A DNA stretch of 64,000 bases from Siphonodentalium dalli. Lineage: Eukaryota > Mollusca > Scaphopoda > Gadilida > Siphonodentaliidae. This document shows positions 43,400 to 54,903 of the stretch, piece after piece. Both the position numbers and the translations under genes were made by a program. Below the pieces are notes generated by a model. It was not told the origin of the DNA, did not search any database, and saw nothing but the letters and a program-made list of their open reading frames with translations. Positions within the stretch are counted from its first letter, which is position 1. The number at the start of each line of letters is the position of its first letter. Location of the stretch: the NCBI GenBank assembly GCA_032622095.1, contig CP136066.1:147711559-147775558 (forward strand). Reading direction: 5' to 3'.

Positions 43400-44290
43400 T
43401 ATCAAATTTCCAATGACCTTGACCTTAGCAATTGACTGTGACCCTATATGTCCTATGGCCTAGTGCGTTTGATTGACCATTAATGGTACTATCAGTTCAC
43501 ACAATGTTTTCAAACACAAGGCTAATCGGATTGCCAACAGTGGACTTTTTCAACTTTTCTCCAAATACATTGTATTTGATGCCGTTGCCATGGAAACCAT
43601 ATTGTTTACTGACACATGACCCCTCACTTGGGCACCATCTCCAAAAAAGTTTCCGCTAACACTAAGCAACACATATGATGCAGGTTCATGCTTTAGTTAC
43701 TAAAGTCCCAAAAGCATATTTATTTTGGTCTGATGGTCTCTTAAGGGTAATGTATCGTGACTTATGTACTGCCACAGATACTATAAAATTAGTACTTAAA
43801 ATGTGATTGTGCATCAACTAAATGCTGCACATGTGACAGTGACCGTGTTATGCCAAATGTATCATATAACAAATTAAACACTGATTGTAGCCTACTTTTT
43901 GTGCATTATGGTAGCGATTGCTTTTATGACTAACGCACTAGGGGTAGCTAAATATGAGACAATTAAAAAAATAGACCAAAATGTCACATTTTTCGAATGA
44001 CCTTGACCTTAGCAATTGACCTTGACCATATATGTCAAAGTGACTCAGTCCGCTTGATGAACCATTATTGGCACTATAAGTTAACACCATTTCTTCAAAC
44101 ACATGGTTTGTTGGTGCTTAAGATTTGCCTTTTTCAATTTTTCTCCAAATATTTTATGCCGTTGCCATGGAAACCTGATTTTATCGCGACACAGTATCCC
44201 GCCCGGGCACCCCCTTCAAAAAGTTTTCCCTATGAATAAGCAACATATCTTTAAAGTTTCATGCTTTAGTCACTAAAGTCACGATTCAAC
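43400..44290. repeat. Diverged tandem duplication, offset about 582 bp
   Basis: TGACCTTGACCTTAGCAATT occurs at about 43417 and 43999. Following blocks in both copies are ATGCCGTTGCCATGGAAACC and TTCATGCTTTAGTTACTAAAG (second copy TTCATGCTTTAGTCACTAAAG). Confidence 0.75.
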
Positions 44291-45089
44291 CCCTAAGGGA
44301 CCCCACTATTGGCATTTAGTACCAAATTGCAGCCAATTTGATATTGTAACAGTATAGGCCTACTATGTTGGGCCATACCGTACACTCCACATTATTCACT
44401 GTGTTGTGCTCTAAATGTTTGCATTTTCATGCACGCACACTCAAGATGATCACAAAGTATAACTCTTCGCATATTTTCAGTATTAGATGCCATAACATGG
44501 ATCAAAAACGATTGTTTGAGGCTGGTTGCTATGGAAAAACAATTTCATAGCAACGGTTGCTAAGGAAACCACATAGACACATCAGCATTCAGATTACCAT
44601 GCATCACTGGTCCATAGTACAATACATCATTCCTCAATAGCTCTTACTAACAAAAATATCATGCTATATGTTGAAAAATTCAGGCTAGGACAGAAAGGCG
44701 CCTATACATATGACCTTGACATTTGACCTCTAACATGGGAATAGAAAATTGCCAACAATGTTTTTTTTAATCAGCGGACCAAACTCTACCACCAAGGATA
44801 TGTTGACATATGGTACTAAAAATGTTTAGCAAAAAACAATTTGGGGGTGCTTGCCTCCTGACTATTAATTCTGGGAGCCAAAACGGGGGTAATCTTTCTA
44901 TGATTTCAGCTGTTTTCTGTTTCTCTATGGGCATCTTCTGAGACAAAGATGTTTCAAATGGTGTTGAATTATAGTATTTTAATCATATTTTATGGCATAG
45001 ATTATTAAAATCGTATATCAAGTTGCTATAATAAAAATAATTGGTGACTCGAAAATTAAGTGGGCCTTTAACTCATCAATGAGTATTTA

Positions 45090-46690
45090 GTATAGATGTG
45101 AGTGTGACGTCACAATAAGCAGCTGCAACAAACTAAAAAGCTCCGTAAACAATAACGTAAAAACATGAAAAAATACAAGAAAGACGTGGACAAACATCTC
45201 ACATGATATTCACTAGATGGGAAGGATGTTCTACGTGTGATATTCAGGAGGATAGTTGCAAAATTCTTGAAGATAGTTCCATTATAAGTTTCATTATGTT
45301 CTTCACATTTCGAGGAACAATGAAGAGACCTTAGCAATGGAGAACTTAAATTAATTATGTGAGTATAAAAGTATTCGCCAGAGACGAAAACATGGAAAAC
45401 AAACAAGATTGTCAATCAAACATTATTGCAGGAAGTGCTATGCTTGCAGTGGAAAATTCCGAAAAAAGCACATAAATTTATCAGCGATTTCTGTAAGAGA
45501 TCGTTCCATTTTAGCTGCCAAGGATTGACATCTGAGGATGCAGAAGACGTGATGAATAAATCGAGCGCAATACTTTGGTCATGCAAACAATGTAGAGAAT
45601 CACGAGAGCTTCAAACGAAACAAAGTATATCACAGACAACATATAATGAATCTAAAGAGATTGTGACGTCCAAATCGACTAATACATATACATGTAATGC
45701 TAAAACACTAGATATGGGAATGACTCAAGAATGGACGCTGAGTATAGAAAGACAATTAGAGAAGTTTGTGTCGATTTTGGAAAAATACGAGGAAAAACAG
45801 AACAAACAAATATGACATTAAATTTGATTCATTCGACAGGAAACAAAAAGCGAAGATCGATAGATATACTGCTGAAATAAACAATAAGATGTAGAAAATG
45901 GAAAATGTTACATCAAGTTTACAAAGTAGAATAACAAAATTAGACGAAAAACTTGTTACAGAGAGAGGAGAATCTCAAACAAGAGGAGACTCTTTGAAAC
46001 AAAAACTGGATAATTAAATAAAAATCTTCGATGACCAGCAGACGAATGTGTTTGAAAAACAAGAGAAAGATTTGAAAGAATTGCAGAGAAGACTGGAAGA
46101 TAATATCAACGAGAATTTACTGGAACCAACACAAAATAAGAACAAATTGAAAACAGTATAAACAACAACATAGTAGCCCTAAAATTACCAGATAAGCAAA
46201 CGGAAGAAGAAGATATGATAGAAATAGAAAACATGATAAAAAGGATAACGAAACGTGATATGAAACATGTTGTGTCAATTAAGAGAATTGTGTTATTAAC
46301 AGGAAACAAACATCGCCCAGTACACATTAAGCTCACTGAAAAACGTTATAGGGATATAATGATAAAAGGGGCAATTCAATTTAACAGAGGAGAAACTAAA
46401 ATCGATGGACACAACAAAGTATATTTCAACAGAGAATGCTCAAGAAAAGAACTTAATGAATCGTACAAACTTAGAATAGAATTAAGAAAACAAAGAGAAA
46501 AATATAAAAACAAAAACTTCCGCATCCATAATATGGAAATAGTGGAACAACGAATGGACTTTACATTGACTTGTGAACTAAAAACAAGTACTTATTGTGA
46601 TGATTAAAATGTTAATTTCCTTTATGTAATATGGGAACTAAGAGCCGTATTGTTCATTCCTAAATAAATTGATATTGATATTGATTGATA
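45090..46690 (+). pseudogene. LINE remnant carrying ORF1 only
   Basis: A broken frame (45426-45815) has HFSCQGL ... ILWSCKQC, half of a PHD/zinc-finger-like domain seen in ORF1 proteins of several non-LTR retrotransposons. A Lys/Glu-rich coiled-coil region (45830-46140, with stops) follows. Then 46215-46607 contains SIKRIVLLTGNKHRPVHIKL and YKLRIELRKQREKYKNKNFR, which resembles an ORF1 nucleic-acid-binding C-terminal region. Only 80 bases after the stop, the sequence ends in an AATAAATTGATATTGATATT repeat, as at a LINE 3' end. No ORF2 lies between. It is either an internal deletion or an ORF1-only element. Confidence 0.65.
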
Positions 46691-46697
46691 GAATTGG

Positions 46698-47341
46698 TTA
46701 AAGGGGTACTGTACACAAAGATAGGCGATTTTTTTATTTACTCCCATTGAAATAACTTTCAAGTTAGATTATGTTCGTGTTAAATGAGTTTCGTATAAAC
46801 CTAATTTAGCGAAAAAAATATTGATCTTGGAAACAAAAATATTACGATTTCAAACTACGCGCCATGTTTTTTACCTTCACCGGAGAAGACGCAGGTCGCA
46901 GGAAGAACCGAAAGTTCATTGCTCACAGCTTCGATTGATGCATTCAATCTCTTCCATCGAACAATCTCACCCCCTATAAAATACTTTATGACTCTTGTTT
47001 CTTTCTCCTTTTTTCCGAATCGGTTATAACGGGCCTTCTTTTGCAGGTAACATGTTTTGTTTGCAACTCAATAATGTTCGTGAACGGCCATCAATAAAAG
47101 ACACGCAACATATGCGATTTCAAGATCGGTAACTCGTAATGGCATAATTCTCCATTTTATGACTCCAGCCATAAATGAATTTATATTAAATAATTCAATT
47201 TTACTTTTACGATAGCCTGTTAACCGGAACGTTTTCAGTAGACATCGTTGACTCAAATTAGTTATTTTATAATATAATATTCATATTAGATCGCTATTGT
47301 CACCGGGAATGTATTGAAATTGGGGTACAGTACCCCTTTAA
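46698..47341. mobile_element. TTAA-flanked MITE, family N
   Basis: TTAAAGGGGTACTGTACAC at the left is mirrored by GGGGTACAGTACCCCTTTAA at the right, with TTAA at 46698 and 47338. It is 644 bp, has no coding potential, and starts immediately after the LINE remnant. Confidence 0.85.
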
Positions 47342-47983
47342 ACAAAGGCTTGTTATATTTTATTGACCAATTTCTAAATAAAAAGGTCAAGAAAATTGAC
47401 TCCATCTCTAATATAATATTTAATACATTTTTCTTTCTGAAAGATTTTTCTCTCAAAAGTACTTGGTAACCTTTATTTGTATCTCTGTAAAATACATCAT
47501 TAGTTCAGAGTCATATCAGAATAATTTCTGCATGTTTTATTTCAAGATTTAATTGATAGTGACGAATAGAAAACGGTCTTGTTTATCAGATTTATCTAGA
47601 TCGCCAGGTGTTACATGACATGCTACCTGACGGGTCTTGGTGGCAGTGGGTGCATTCTTTTAACCACCACTGATATCGGAGATGGCACATGGTCCAGGTA
47701 TATGTTACAAATCACTGCATACACTCATCCTATGTTTGTTTATGACACAAGAACCCTATTTTAATTCTAATTGATGGCTAATTTCAGTGTGATTTTTATG
47801 AGATTTATTGGAGTCCAGATTACATGTTATTACCCTGTGGTTGCAGTATCATTTTGTTGTGAGTCGTAAATTCATAACATGCTGCCATATATAGTGGCCC
47901 GATTGATTACACCAGTTATCATGGAAAAGGATTGCCTGTCATGATTGTCGCCATCCTGTCTCGTTTCTAAACATATTCTACCT
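47342..47983 (+). other. Sequence without recognised feature
   Basis: AT-rich; I see no gene. Confidence 0.4.
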
Positions 47984-48253
47984 TTAACCCTTCCATGACT
48001 GGAGCTTCCTGAAATTTAGTGAAAACCCTGTGCCAATGCATTCTCTTATATATGCGAGTCTCCCATTAGTCGTCTCGCAACAGAAGAGAATACATAGCTA
48101 GGCCTAATATTATTGTCTTTGACCTTGTAAGCCAGTGCGTTCTTTTATATATGCGAAGCTCCCTATGGGAGACTCGCATATATAAGAGAATGTACTGGCC
48201 CAGGGTCGTTAATGATGCACCATGCAGCACAGCTCCCATTATGAAAGGGTTAA
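47984..48253. mobile_element. TTAA-type hairpin MITE, family A, copy 5
   Basis: TTAACCCTTCCATGACTGGA and CTCCCATTATGAAAGGGTTAA are inverted ends with TTAA at 47984 and 48250. Internal hairpins are built from CTCTTATATATGCGAGTCTCC. It is the most complete family A copy in the window. Confidence 0.85.
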
Positions 48254-48838
48254 GCAACTTTGTCTAGCTTTTATGATTTAGGTGTGGATATCGCCTTGTG
48301 AACCCTAGCGGCAGAATGATTTATAACTTTTATTTTTGGTGGCCTATAAAAAGCACCAAGTCCAAGGGGGGGTGGGGGTCTGCAATTTTTTTCCGAATAC
48401 TAGGCGGGGGTTGTTGTGTGTTTCAGCAGCCCGGCTTACACATTTTGTCCTGGGCCTGTAAATTTTTGCCTGGAGTCATTTTTCTTCAAAATAAAGGGAC
48501 AAAAGGTTTTAAGAATGCTTCTATTATGTAATAGGTATGCACTTAACTCTTGGTATGGGGGTTTGAGTTCACCATCAGTTAATAATGAGGGATGACACCA
48601 AGGGGTAATAAAAAGGTGAGCTTGCTAAATGTTTTCATCAAGGATCTATCAATGCACATTGACATGGAAAGGCTCAGATTTAAATAGTTCTATTAAAAAT
48701 CATTTATTCAACCTGATATAAATGAAAACATAACACAATAATAGATTCTTCAAATAAATGTAAACTCTTCACTGAACTTTTCAAATAAAAATAGACTATT
48801 CACAAAACCATAATAAAATAAAACAAAGGTCTTAAAGG
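48254..48838 (+). other. Sequence without recognised feature
   Basis: A G-rich stretch (AAGGGGGGGTGGGGGT, about 48365) and AT-rich sequence. No gene is recognised. Confidence 0.4.
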
Positions 48839-49320
48839 TGTTAAATTTCAACGATATTCGGTACATGAGTCTAGGATCACCTCTAGATCTAAATGGGAAC
48901 TGTCAAATTTGAATGATTTTTTATGAAAAATATGGCCACTGGCAGCCATCTTGGATTTTACTCTTTGCATCACTATATCCTTTAATACGCCATGCAGAGC
49001 TTATCCCTCATCCGATCATCACCAACCTGCATATGGATCTTCAGTGTGAACCTCTCGATGTGTGCCTACCATTTTTTCCCGAATTTTGTAAAAAACAAAA
49101 AAAAATCCAAATCCTTTAGCACACCTTACAGGTCACATTTCTTATCCAATCGTCACCAAACTTCATATGGATCTTCGAAGTGACCTCTAGATGGGAGCCT
49201 CCATTTTTTTCCCAAAAATTGTTTAAAACAAACATGGCCACCAGCAGCCATCTTGGATTTTAAATGTCAATCCATCAGCATACCCTACAGCCCACATTTA
49301 TTGGAGAATTGTTTTGAAAC
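48839..49320 (+). repeat. Family H (Helitron-like) fragment
   Basis: GGCAGCCATCTTGGATTTTA, CCAAACTTCATATGGATCTT and GTGACCTCTAGATGGGAGCC recur as in 21800-22950, ending CCCACATTTATTGGAGAATTG. Neither terminus is present. Confidence 0.65.
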
Positions 49321-49920
49321 TTTACAGTCTTATTGGTAAATAAAAAGTAGGATTGCTTCTATAATCATGATAAGGAACATTCATCAGATAAGATCAGGAA
49401 AACTGAGTAAAATAGTCATTTGAAGCAGTTTGGAGGGGGTGGGTCCCTATCCCAGAATCGAAAAAAATATAAATTAGAGGGTGGTGGGTATACCCAGAGG
49501 GTGGAAAAAATTAAAAAGCGCCTAGTGTCTGGAATTTTTTTCCTGACCACCCCTTGCCAAGTGGGCCATATTCTTTATGAGGGGACATGCAGTGTCTGAT
49601 ATTAAGCAGAGCATTAATTTTGTTTGTCCTAATTCACTTCCTACTATTTCCCATTATATTAATGTAAGTTCATGACCCATGCAGTCATAGAATGACAGTG
49701 ATATAATGATTCAGATGATGACAGATCCATAGACCCGATGAATGAAATATTTATTTGTCAAAATAAATAGTATCAGAAACATATGATTCAGTATATATAT
49801 ATACATACACTCAGGGTTGGTGCTGGACCAAAAATATTCTCTTGTCAAAATTTTTGCCAAATGAAATTATGTTTGGCAAATGATTTGCCAAATTTAATTG
49901 AGGAAATTGAATTGAATTTT

Positions 49921-50759
49921 TATATGCCCTTTTGAAAAAAGGTTGTATTATGTAATCAGTCTGTTCGTCCATCCGTCCGTTAACATTTTTGGTTTCCGAT
50001 CGATAACTCCAGTTTGGATTATTTGATCTGAACCGAAGTTTGTATGTGTATTTCCCAGCTAAAAATACAGGCCAAGTTCGAATATGGGTTCCGTCCAATT
50101 ATTTTTACGGCCCTTTTTCGACTTAGAATTTGACCGTCTGTTAATATTTATGGTTTCCGGTCAATATAACTCCAGTTTGAATTATTTGATCTGAACTGAA
50201 GTTGGTATGTTTATTTCCCAGCTAAAGATACAGCGAAGTTCCAATATGGGTTCCGTCCAATTATTTTTACATGAGTTACAGCCCTTTTTCGACTTAGAAT
50301 TTGACCGTCTATTAACATTATGGTTTCCACTCGATAACTCAAGTTTTAATTATTTAATCTGAACCAAAGTTGGTATGTGTATTTCCCAGCTACAGGTACA
50401 GGCCAAGTTCAAATATGGGTTCTGTCCAATTATTTTTACATGAGTTACAGCCCTTTTTCGACTTAGAATTTGACCGAATTCTTAAAATTTTGGTTTCCAA
50501 CCAATATCTCCAGATTGGATTATTTTATCTGAACCAAAGCTGGCATGTGTGTTTCCCAGTTAAATCTAAAGTTCGAATATAGGTTTTGTCCAATTATTTT
50601 CACATGAGTTAGACATTTTTCGACTTTGACCGCATTTTGGCATTGAAATTAGGGGTATATCACATATTCTTTGTAAGCTCAAATTGTTATTATATTTTGC
50701 AGTAGTACAAATCGAAATGTCTAAAGGGCGTATTTTGCCACGCCGTAGTGATGCTCTTG
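49921..50759 (+). mobile_element. Helitron-like element, family I, with 170-bp core repeats
   Basis: It starts TATATGCCCTTTTGAAAA, then GTTCGTCCATCCGTCCGT. The core has about four units of about 170 bp (CGACTTAGAATTTGACCG at 50119, 50290 and 50459). The end is GGCGTATTTTGCCACGCC, then 9 bases, CTCTTG (CTTG at 50756-50759) and T, paralleling the family G termini. An open minus-strand frame here is repeat-derived. Confidence 0.6.
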
Positions 50760-52833
50760 TTATATCTTTGTTATATAATATAAAAACTAACCACAGAACT
50801 GGTCAAATGAGCTAGAAAAGCAAGATAGTATTATTAATATTAACAGCCCTTGAAATTAGCAAAAAATGTCCTAGAGGAAATTTAATGCTGTGGCATATTT
50901 GATTCCACACATTGCCACGGCATTTCCCATGGCATTGCTTATTGCTGTGGCCAATTTCTAGGTCTGAATTTATATCAAAGTAGCAATAAATATCTGAGCG
51001 ACACCCGGAAATTATGTTTAATATTTCTAGACAGTCATCAAGCTACAAGTATCGGTCATCAAAGCATATATGGCATACATATTATTTCGTCCTGTATCCT
51101 TGTTGGGGAAAAAAAGACGAGCCACAAATAAATCCAACTGATTTGTCACCTGTTGTCTTATACACGCTGGTCATAAAACAATGACATAAATAAATACATG
51201 GCATACAATGTTGTCATAATATGTATTATTACAAAGACTGTGAACAGACAAAGGGGATTAACTAAAAAAACTATTTTATAATTACCATTTGCGGTTTCGT
51301 GCAAAGTGACGTAATCTACCTTGAGAACCTATTACAAACAAATTTTTTGTCCCCAGCCTCAATGAAAACTTTACAGAACATCGCTTTTCTGACTGTTATA
51401 TTTTAACACGGTCGATTAACTGTTTGTGAAAGTTTGGTTATGACAGAAAGAAGGTATTACCATTTTATGAGAATTAAAGAAAATTACATAAAAAAACATG
51501 TATCATTTTCAGCATATTACTCCATACCGCTAGGTTGAAAAATTTGATGATTGGGTTAATGGGTTTCCCTTTGTATTAATTGTCTGTAAGTCGATCGTCA
51601 GTCTCGTCACACGCAACAGATAATCCACCTTCGATGATGTTTTATGACTAGAGATAGTTCACATCACATAATTAAAACCCCACTTGCCAAATGAAAATAT
51701 ATTCTCTTCCATTAATTCACTCACTATCCAATGGAGAACTTGATGACCCACCCAGTGACAACCTGCCCCAACAATAGTTGAGACGACACAAATGTTAAAA
51801 TTAGATAATTTATTATAATATTATGTATGATTTATAGGTTAGAAATATCTTGATTTATTAGGGGATAACGAAAAATTTTCTAAGTTACTTTTGATGCAAC
51901 CATCCGCTGCGAACTTATGTCCATGAAAATGTGCATTCGGTTAGAAAAAAAGGTTAATATTATGTCCAGTGCTAGTATGGAATTACATGTTTCTTGTTTT
52001 CCCTAAAATTATTTTGAAAAGTGATGAATCTAAGGCCAAATAAAAAATATTATTTTAATCTCATTCACCGCCGCATTGAAATAAATGGCCCACATTGGAA
52101 GTTTTATTTTTATTTTTTATTTTATGACAACAAAAAAATTAAAAAAGTTTTTTTTCAATTTTCTTTTCAAAATTATTTTGGTATGTATTTACCAACATGT
52201 CCATACTTACTGAGCTTTAATTGCAACATACATGAACTTTAACATATCTCTGTGATTGATAGATTGACTATCATATATACACATAGTGACATCAAGAACA
52301 TCATAGAACATCAAGTAGATGACTACATTCAAGAAAATGATTTGCTGATCATCATAGTCTCGTGTACTTATTGTAACTCCAGAACAAATGAAAGGCACTG
52401 GAGGAAATTTAGGATCACATTTTATAATGGCGAGGTGTCAATTTATAGACAATAAAAACAGTTGTAAATAGTCAGGGGCATTAGAACATTATTGGTAATC
52501 CCTATGTCATACAGGTATAATAGTAGCACAATGTAATATTTATATCAGATTAAATGAATGTATATGCAAACCTAAGTTTCCTCTACATTTTCTGACTATT
52601 ACAAGATAAGGGAAGCTATCATGATCCATGCTGACGATATGCACACAAAAATAAAAATGAAGTCCTCCTTCCCTCATTGATTCTGAAAAATTTGTCTGAG
52701 ACTGAAATAATGTTTTTTTGGCCAAATCAACTGAAATTGTTCAAAACATTTTCATGGTTGGGTTGTCAGCAGGTGGATCAGCAGGGAACCAATATACATG
52801 TACTCCTAAAGTTTATCTTACTCAGCATATCGT
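50760..52833 (-). other. Sequence between Helitron-like element and the GPCR
   Basis: No recognised coding region. The segment downstream of the receptor stop may hold its 3' UTR, but no clear polyadenylation site could be assigned. AT-rich low-complexity tracts lie near 52100-52160. Confidence 0.4.
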
Positions 52834-53799
52834 TTATACAGATTTATAAGTACAGTGTAGAAGTTTCAAAAACTGTTTCTTGAAACTTTTCCTCATCCAG
52901 GCATACACAATCGGGTTCACAGCCGAGTTACTCATCGCTCCACACAACATAAAATTCTTCAGAACAATCATGAGATGTTGGTCGTGAATCACATAACGTA
53001 GCGGGCTCACAAGAATGTACGGCAACCAGAAACATACAAACAAAAAGTAGACCACTGCCATTACACGTGCCGATTTCTCTTCACGAGCTTGATTTGTTTC
53101 TGAGTTACTATTTTCATTGTTATTTATAGCAGACGATGAGTATGTCTTTCGCATTTTGGAATGCATTTTCCGAACTTGGATGAAGATGTGTATGTACATG
53201 TACGTTGTCGCCGTCAGCGGTAGACTAACTGTGAGAAACACGGCGATAGCAGTATATCCTGGTTCCATTACCGTGTAGAATTCGCACCTTATACCCGGGT
53301 GCCATTTGCTCCACCCGAGCAAAGGGAGGCTACTCACGGTTATGTAATAAATCCATATCGATACGATAGCTATCCTCACTCTCCGTGTCGTCACAAGCGC
53401 TGAATATTTAAATGGGAATATAATTGCGATGTATCGATCTAATGCAACGAACATCAGGCTGAATAAAGAAGATCCGCATGATAGAACGACCAATGAGAAT
53501 TGAATCATACATGCAAACATGCTCCTTTTGGCGAAACCATCGTCCCAGTAAGATACAATGTACAATGGAATGACAACCAATCCCACGAGAAGATCTGCGA
53601 TGGCCAAGCTGCTAACAAATAAATTTGGGTTGGTCTTCAACTTTTTTTCTGTCGCAATTGCCAATAAGACAAGACTGTTGCCGAATATTATGATTGGCAT
53701 GACTGCCACAATAATGACTGTGTATTGAATCCGGAATTCCAGGTTGTGATTTATATCATCGTTGAGGTCATTCGTGAAATTTGTTGAATTGTTGGTCAT
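52834..53799 (-). CDS. Single-exon rhodopsin-class GPCR, adenosine-receptor-like orphan
   Basis: A full-length 321-residue seven-helix receptor. The extracellular N-terminus has two N-glycosylation sequons (NNS, NFT). Helix landmarks: N41 in FGNS (1.50), D69 in LAIADLL (2.50), C97 (3.25) paired with C172 in loop 2, DRY at 121-123, W149 (4.50), P194 (5.50), CFWLP 256-260 and NPIVY 295-299. Loop 3 is Ser/Asn-rich; the tail is short and basic with C316. V104 at 3.32 excludes an aminergic receptor (no Asp). SSLFSL in helix 3 and Phe174 two residues after the loop-2 Cys are adenosine-receptor-like. The adenosine-binding Asn 6.55 is Ser265, and Ser 7.42 and His 7.43 are Ala and Met. The ligand is therefore unknown. 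It is expected to sit in the plasma membrane and couple to G proteins. The start Met is followed by the sequons and no earlier in-frame start is needed. Confidence 0.95.
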   Translation of the reverse strand: MTNNSTNFTNDLNDDINHNLEFRIQYTVIIVAVMPIIIFGNSLVLLAIATEKKLKTNPNLFVSSLAIADLLVGLVVIPLYIVSYWDDGFAKRSMFACMIQFSLVVLSCGSSLFSLMFVALDRYIAIIFPFKYSALVTTRRVRIAIVSIWIYYITVSSLPLLGWSKWHPGIRCEFYTVMEPGYTAIAVFLTVSLPLTATTYMYIHIFIQVRKMHSKMRKTYSSSAINNNENSNSETNQAREEKSARVMAVVYFLFVCFWLPYILVSPLRYVIHDQHLMIVLKNFMLCGAMSNSAVNPIVYAWMRKSFKKQFLKLLHCTYKSV

Positions 53800-54710
53800 G
53801 ATTGGAATCTTATGACATCATCGCAGCCTATTGCCTCTCCTAGTGTACACTCTGAAAAGATAAATAGATGAGAATTAAATCACTCTTATTATGTCAAGTC
53901 AAGGGATGTGGCAAGGGGGGAGGGGGGTTGTGGGAGGTGTCTTTTATTTGTGGTCTAAAAACACTTACTATTGTCCTAAAAAGTAAATGATTTTAACAAT
54001 TGTCTAACTTTTTCGACGAATTTGTCCATACCCTTGTGCTAGGCCATTAACTTTCTTTCTGCAATTAGCGAGTAAGGAGGTGAAACAACTGCCCCTGCAC
54101 TAATCAATTGGGAGGCAACAGCAGTGAATGGGGGGGAGTTAAAATTTTCAACAGTTGAAATTTTATGCCTGACACAGTATTAGTTGGACATTTCAGATCA
54201 GAAACATGTTGAACTTTTTTCTGATAGTGTGATATTCCACCCAGTATATAGTGTGAATGATACTCCACCCAGTATATAGTGTGAAATTTGTTGCTTTTTA
54301 GAATAAAAAATCAAATACTTTCCTTGTTAAAATTGTTCAGTTAAAATTTTGAACTGATATGGTAATTAGTTGGAAATTTGGAAATTTCCAACCATAAGGG
54401 GGTGTTTGGTTTGAAATTTCAAACAGTTGAGAAATGGATGTTCCTTTTGGAAAAGTTTTTGCTTCAATATAGATGCACTAATACTGGCTCTGTATGAGCG
54501 TTCATTGATTCAATGTGCATGAACAAATTCTCAGTTCTTGTAGAAATGGCCAAGTATCAATTGGAATGGCACATTGAGATGTCCCTCAACTCAGATCAAG
54601 CTTGAATATTGGTCCCGATTTTTGCACATATCAGGGTTCTAACCAGCGCCTGCCTCATCTATCAATGAATGAATGAATACTCTATTGACTGACCACTATC
54701 CAGAGATGAA
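53800..54710 (-). other. Upstream flank of the GPCR
   Basis: The region would contain the 5' UTR and promoter, but no confident TATA or initiator is visible. A 33-base tandem duplication with CCACCCAGTATATAGTGTGAA lies at 54237-54296. The rest is AT-rich. Confidence 0.4.
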
Positions 54711-54903
54711 CAGTAATGCCCTAAATAATCGACTCCTTAACCATAGCAGAATTATGGGTAATTTTTCATGATTTAGTCGGAAATATGGCTTGCTGCCATT
54801 CATCGGAAAGCTCTCACAGAGAGCTTTCCGATGAATGGCAACAAGCCATATTTCCGACTAAATCATGAAAAATTACCCATAATTCTGCTATGGTTAAGGA
54901 GTC
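54711..54903. mobile_element. Palindromic MITE, family E, copy 1 (right end missing)
   Basis: CAGTAATGCCCTAAATAATC begins the left arm. The arms pair almost perfectly through CGGAAATATGGCTTGCTGCC and GAGAGCTTTCCGATGAATGG around a CTCACAGAG centre. The right arm stops at GGAGTC, lacking the last about 22 bases. Confidence 0.85.

Larger units (their letters stand above)
35678..44862. mobile_element. 9.2-kb element with long diverged terminal inverted repeats
   Basis: The ends are GTCAGGAGGCA and TGCCTCCTGAC, each flanked by TA. Further inside, TTTTTTGCTAAACATTTTTA (35717) mirrors 44815-44837, ATTGTTGGCAATTTTCTA (35800) mirrors 44743-44760, and paired GTTGCTATG / CATAGCAAC words lie near 36000 and 44520, so the arms reach roughly 0.4-1 kb with divergence. 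The right arm holds a tandem duplication. No transposase frame is recognised; the interior is filled with other repeats. Confidence 0.6.
34998..45071. mobile_element. Family J TTAA-flanked element, expanded to 10 kb by insertions
   Basis: The left end TTAAAGGCCCACTTATTTTT and the right end GAAAATTAAGTGGGCCTTTAA are inverted, with TTAA at 34998-35001 and 45068-45071. Removing the Helitron-like insert (35191-35612) and the 9.2-kb inverted-repeat element (35678-44862) leaves a sequence collinear with copy 1 at 15408-16250. Copy 1 supplies the uninterrupted reference across both insertion sites. Confidence 0.7.

Noticed and set aside
46106-46336. Minus-strand open frames (45110-45415, 46106-46336) across the LINE remnant
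   Set aside because: Antisense to the ORF1 remnant, whose plus-strand protein pattern is recognisable.
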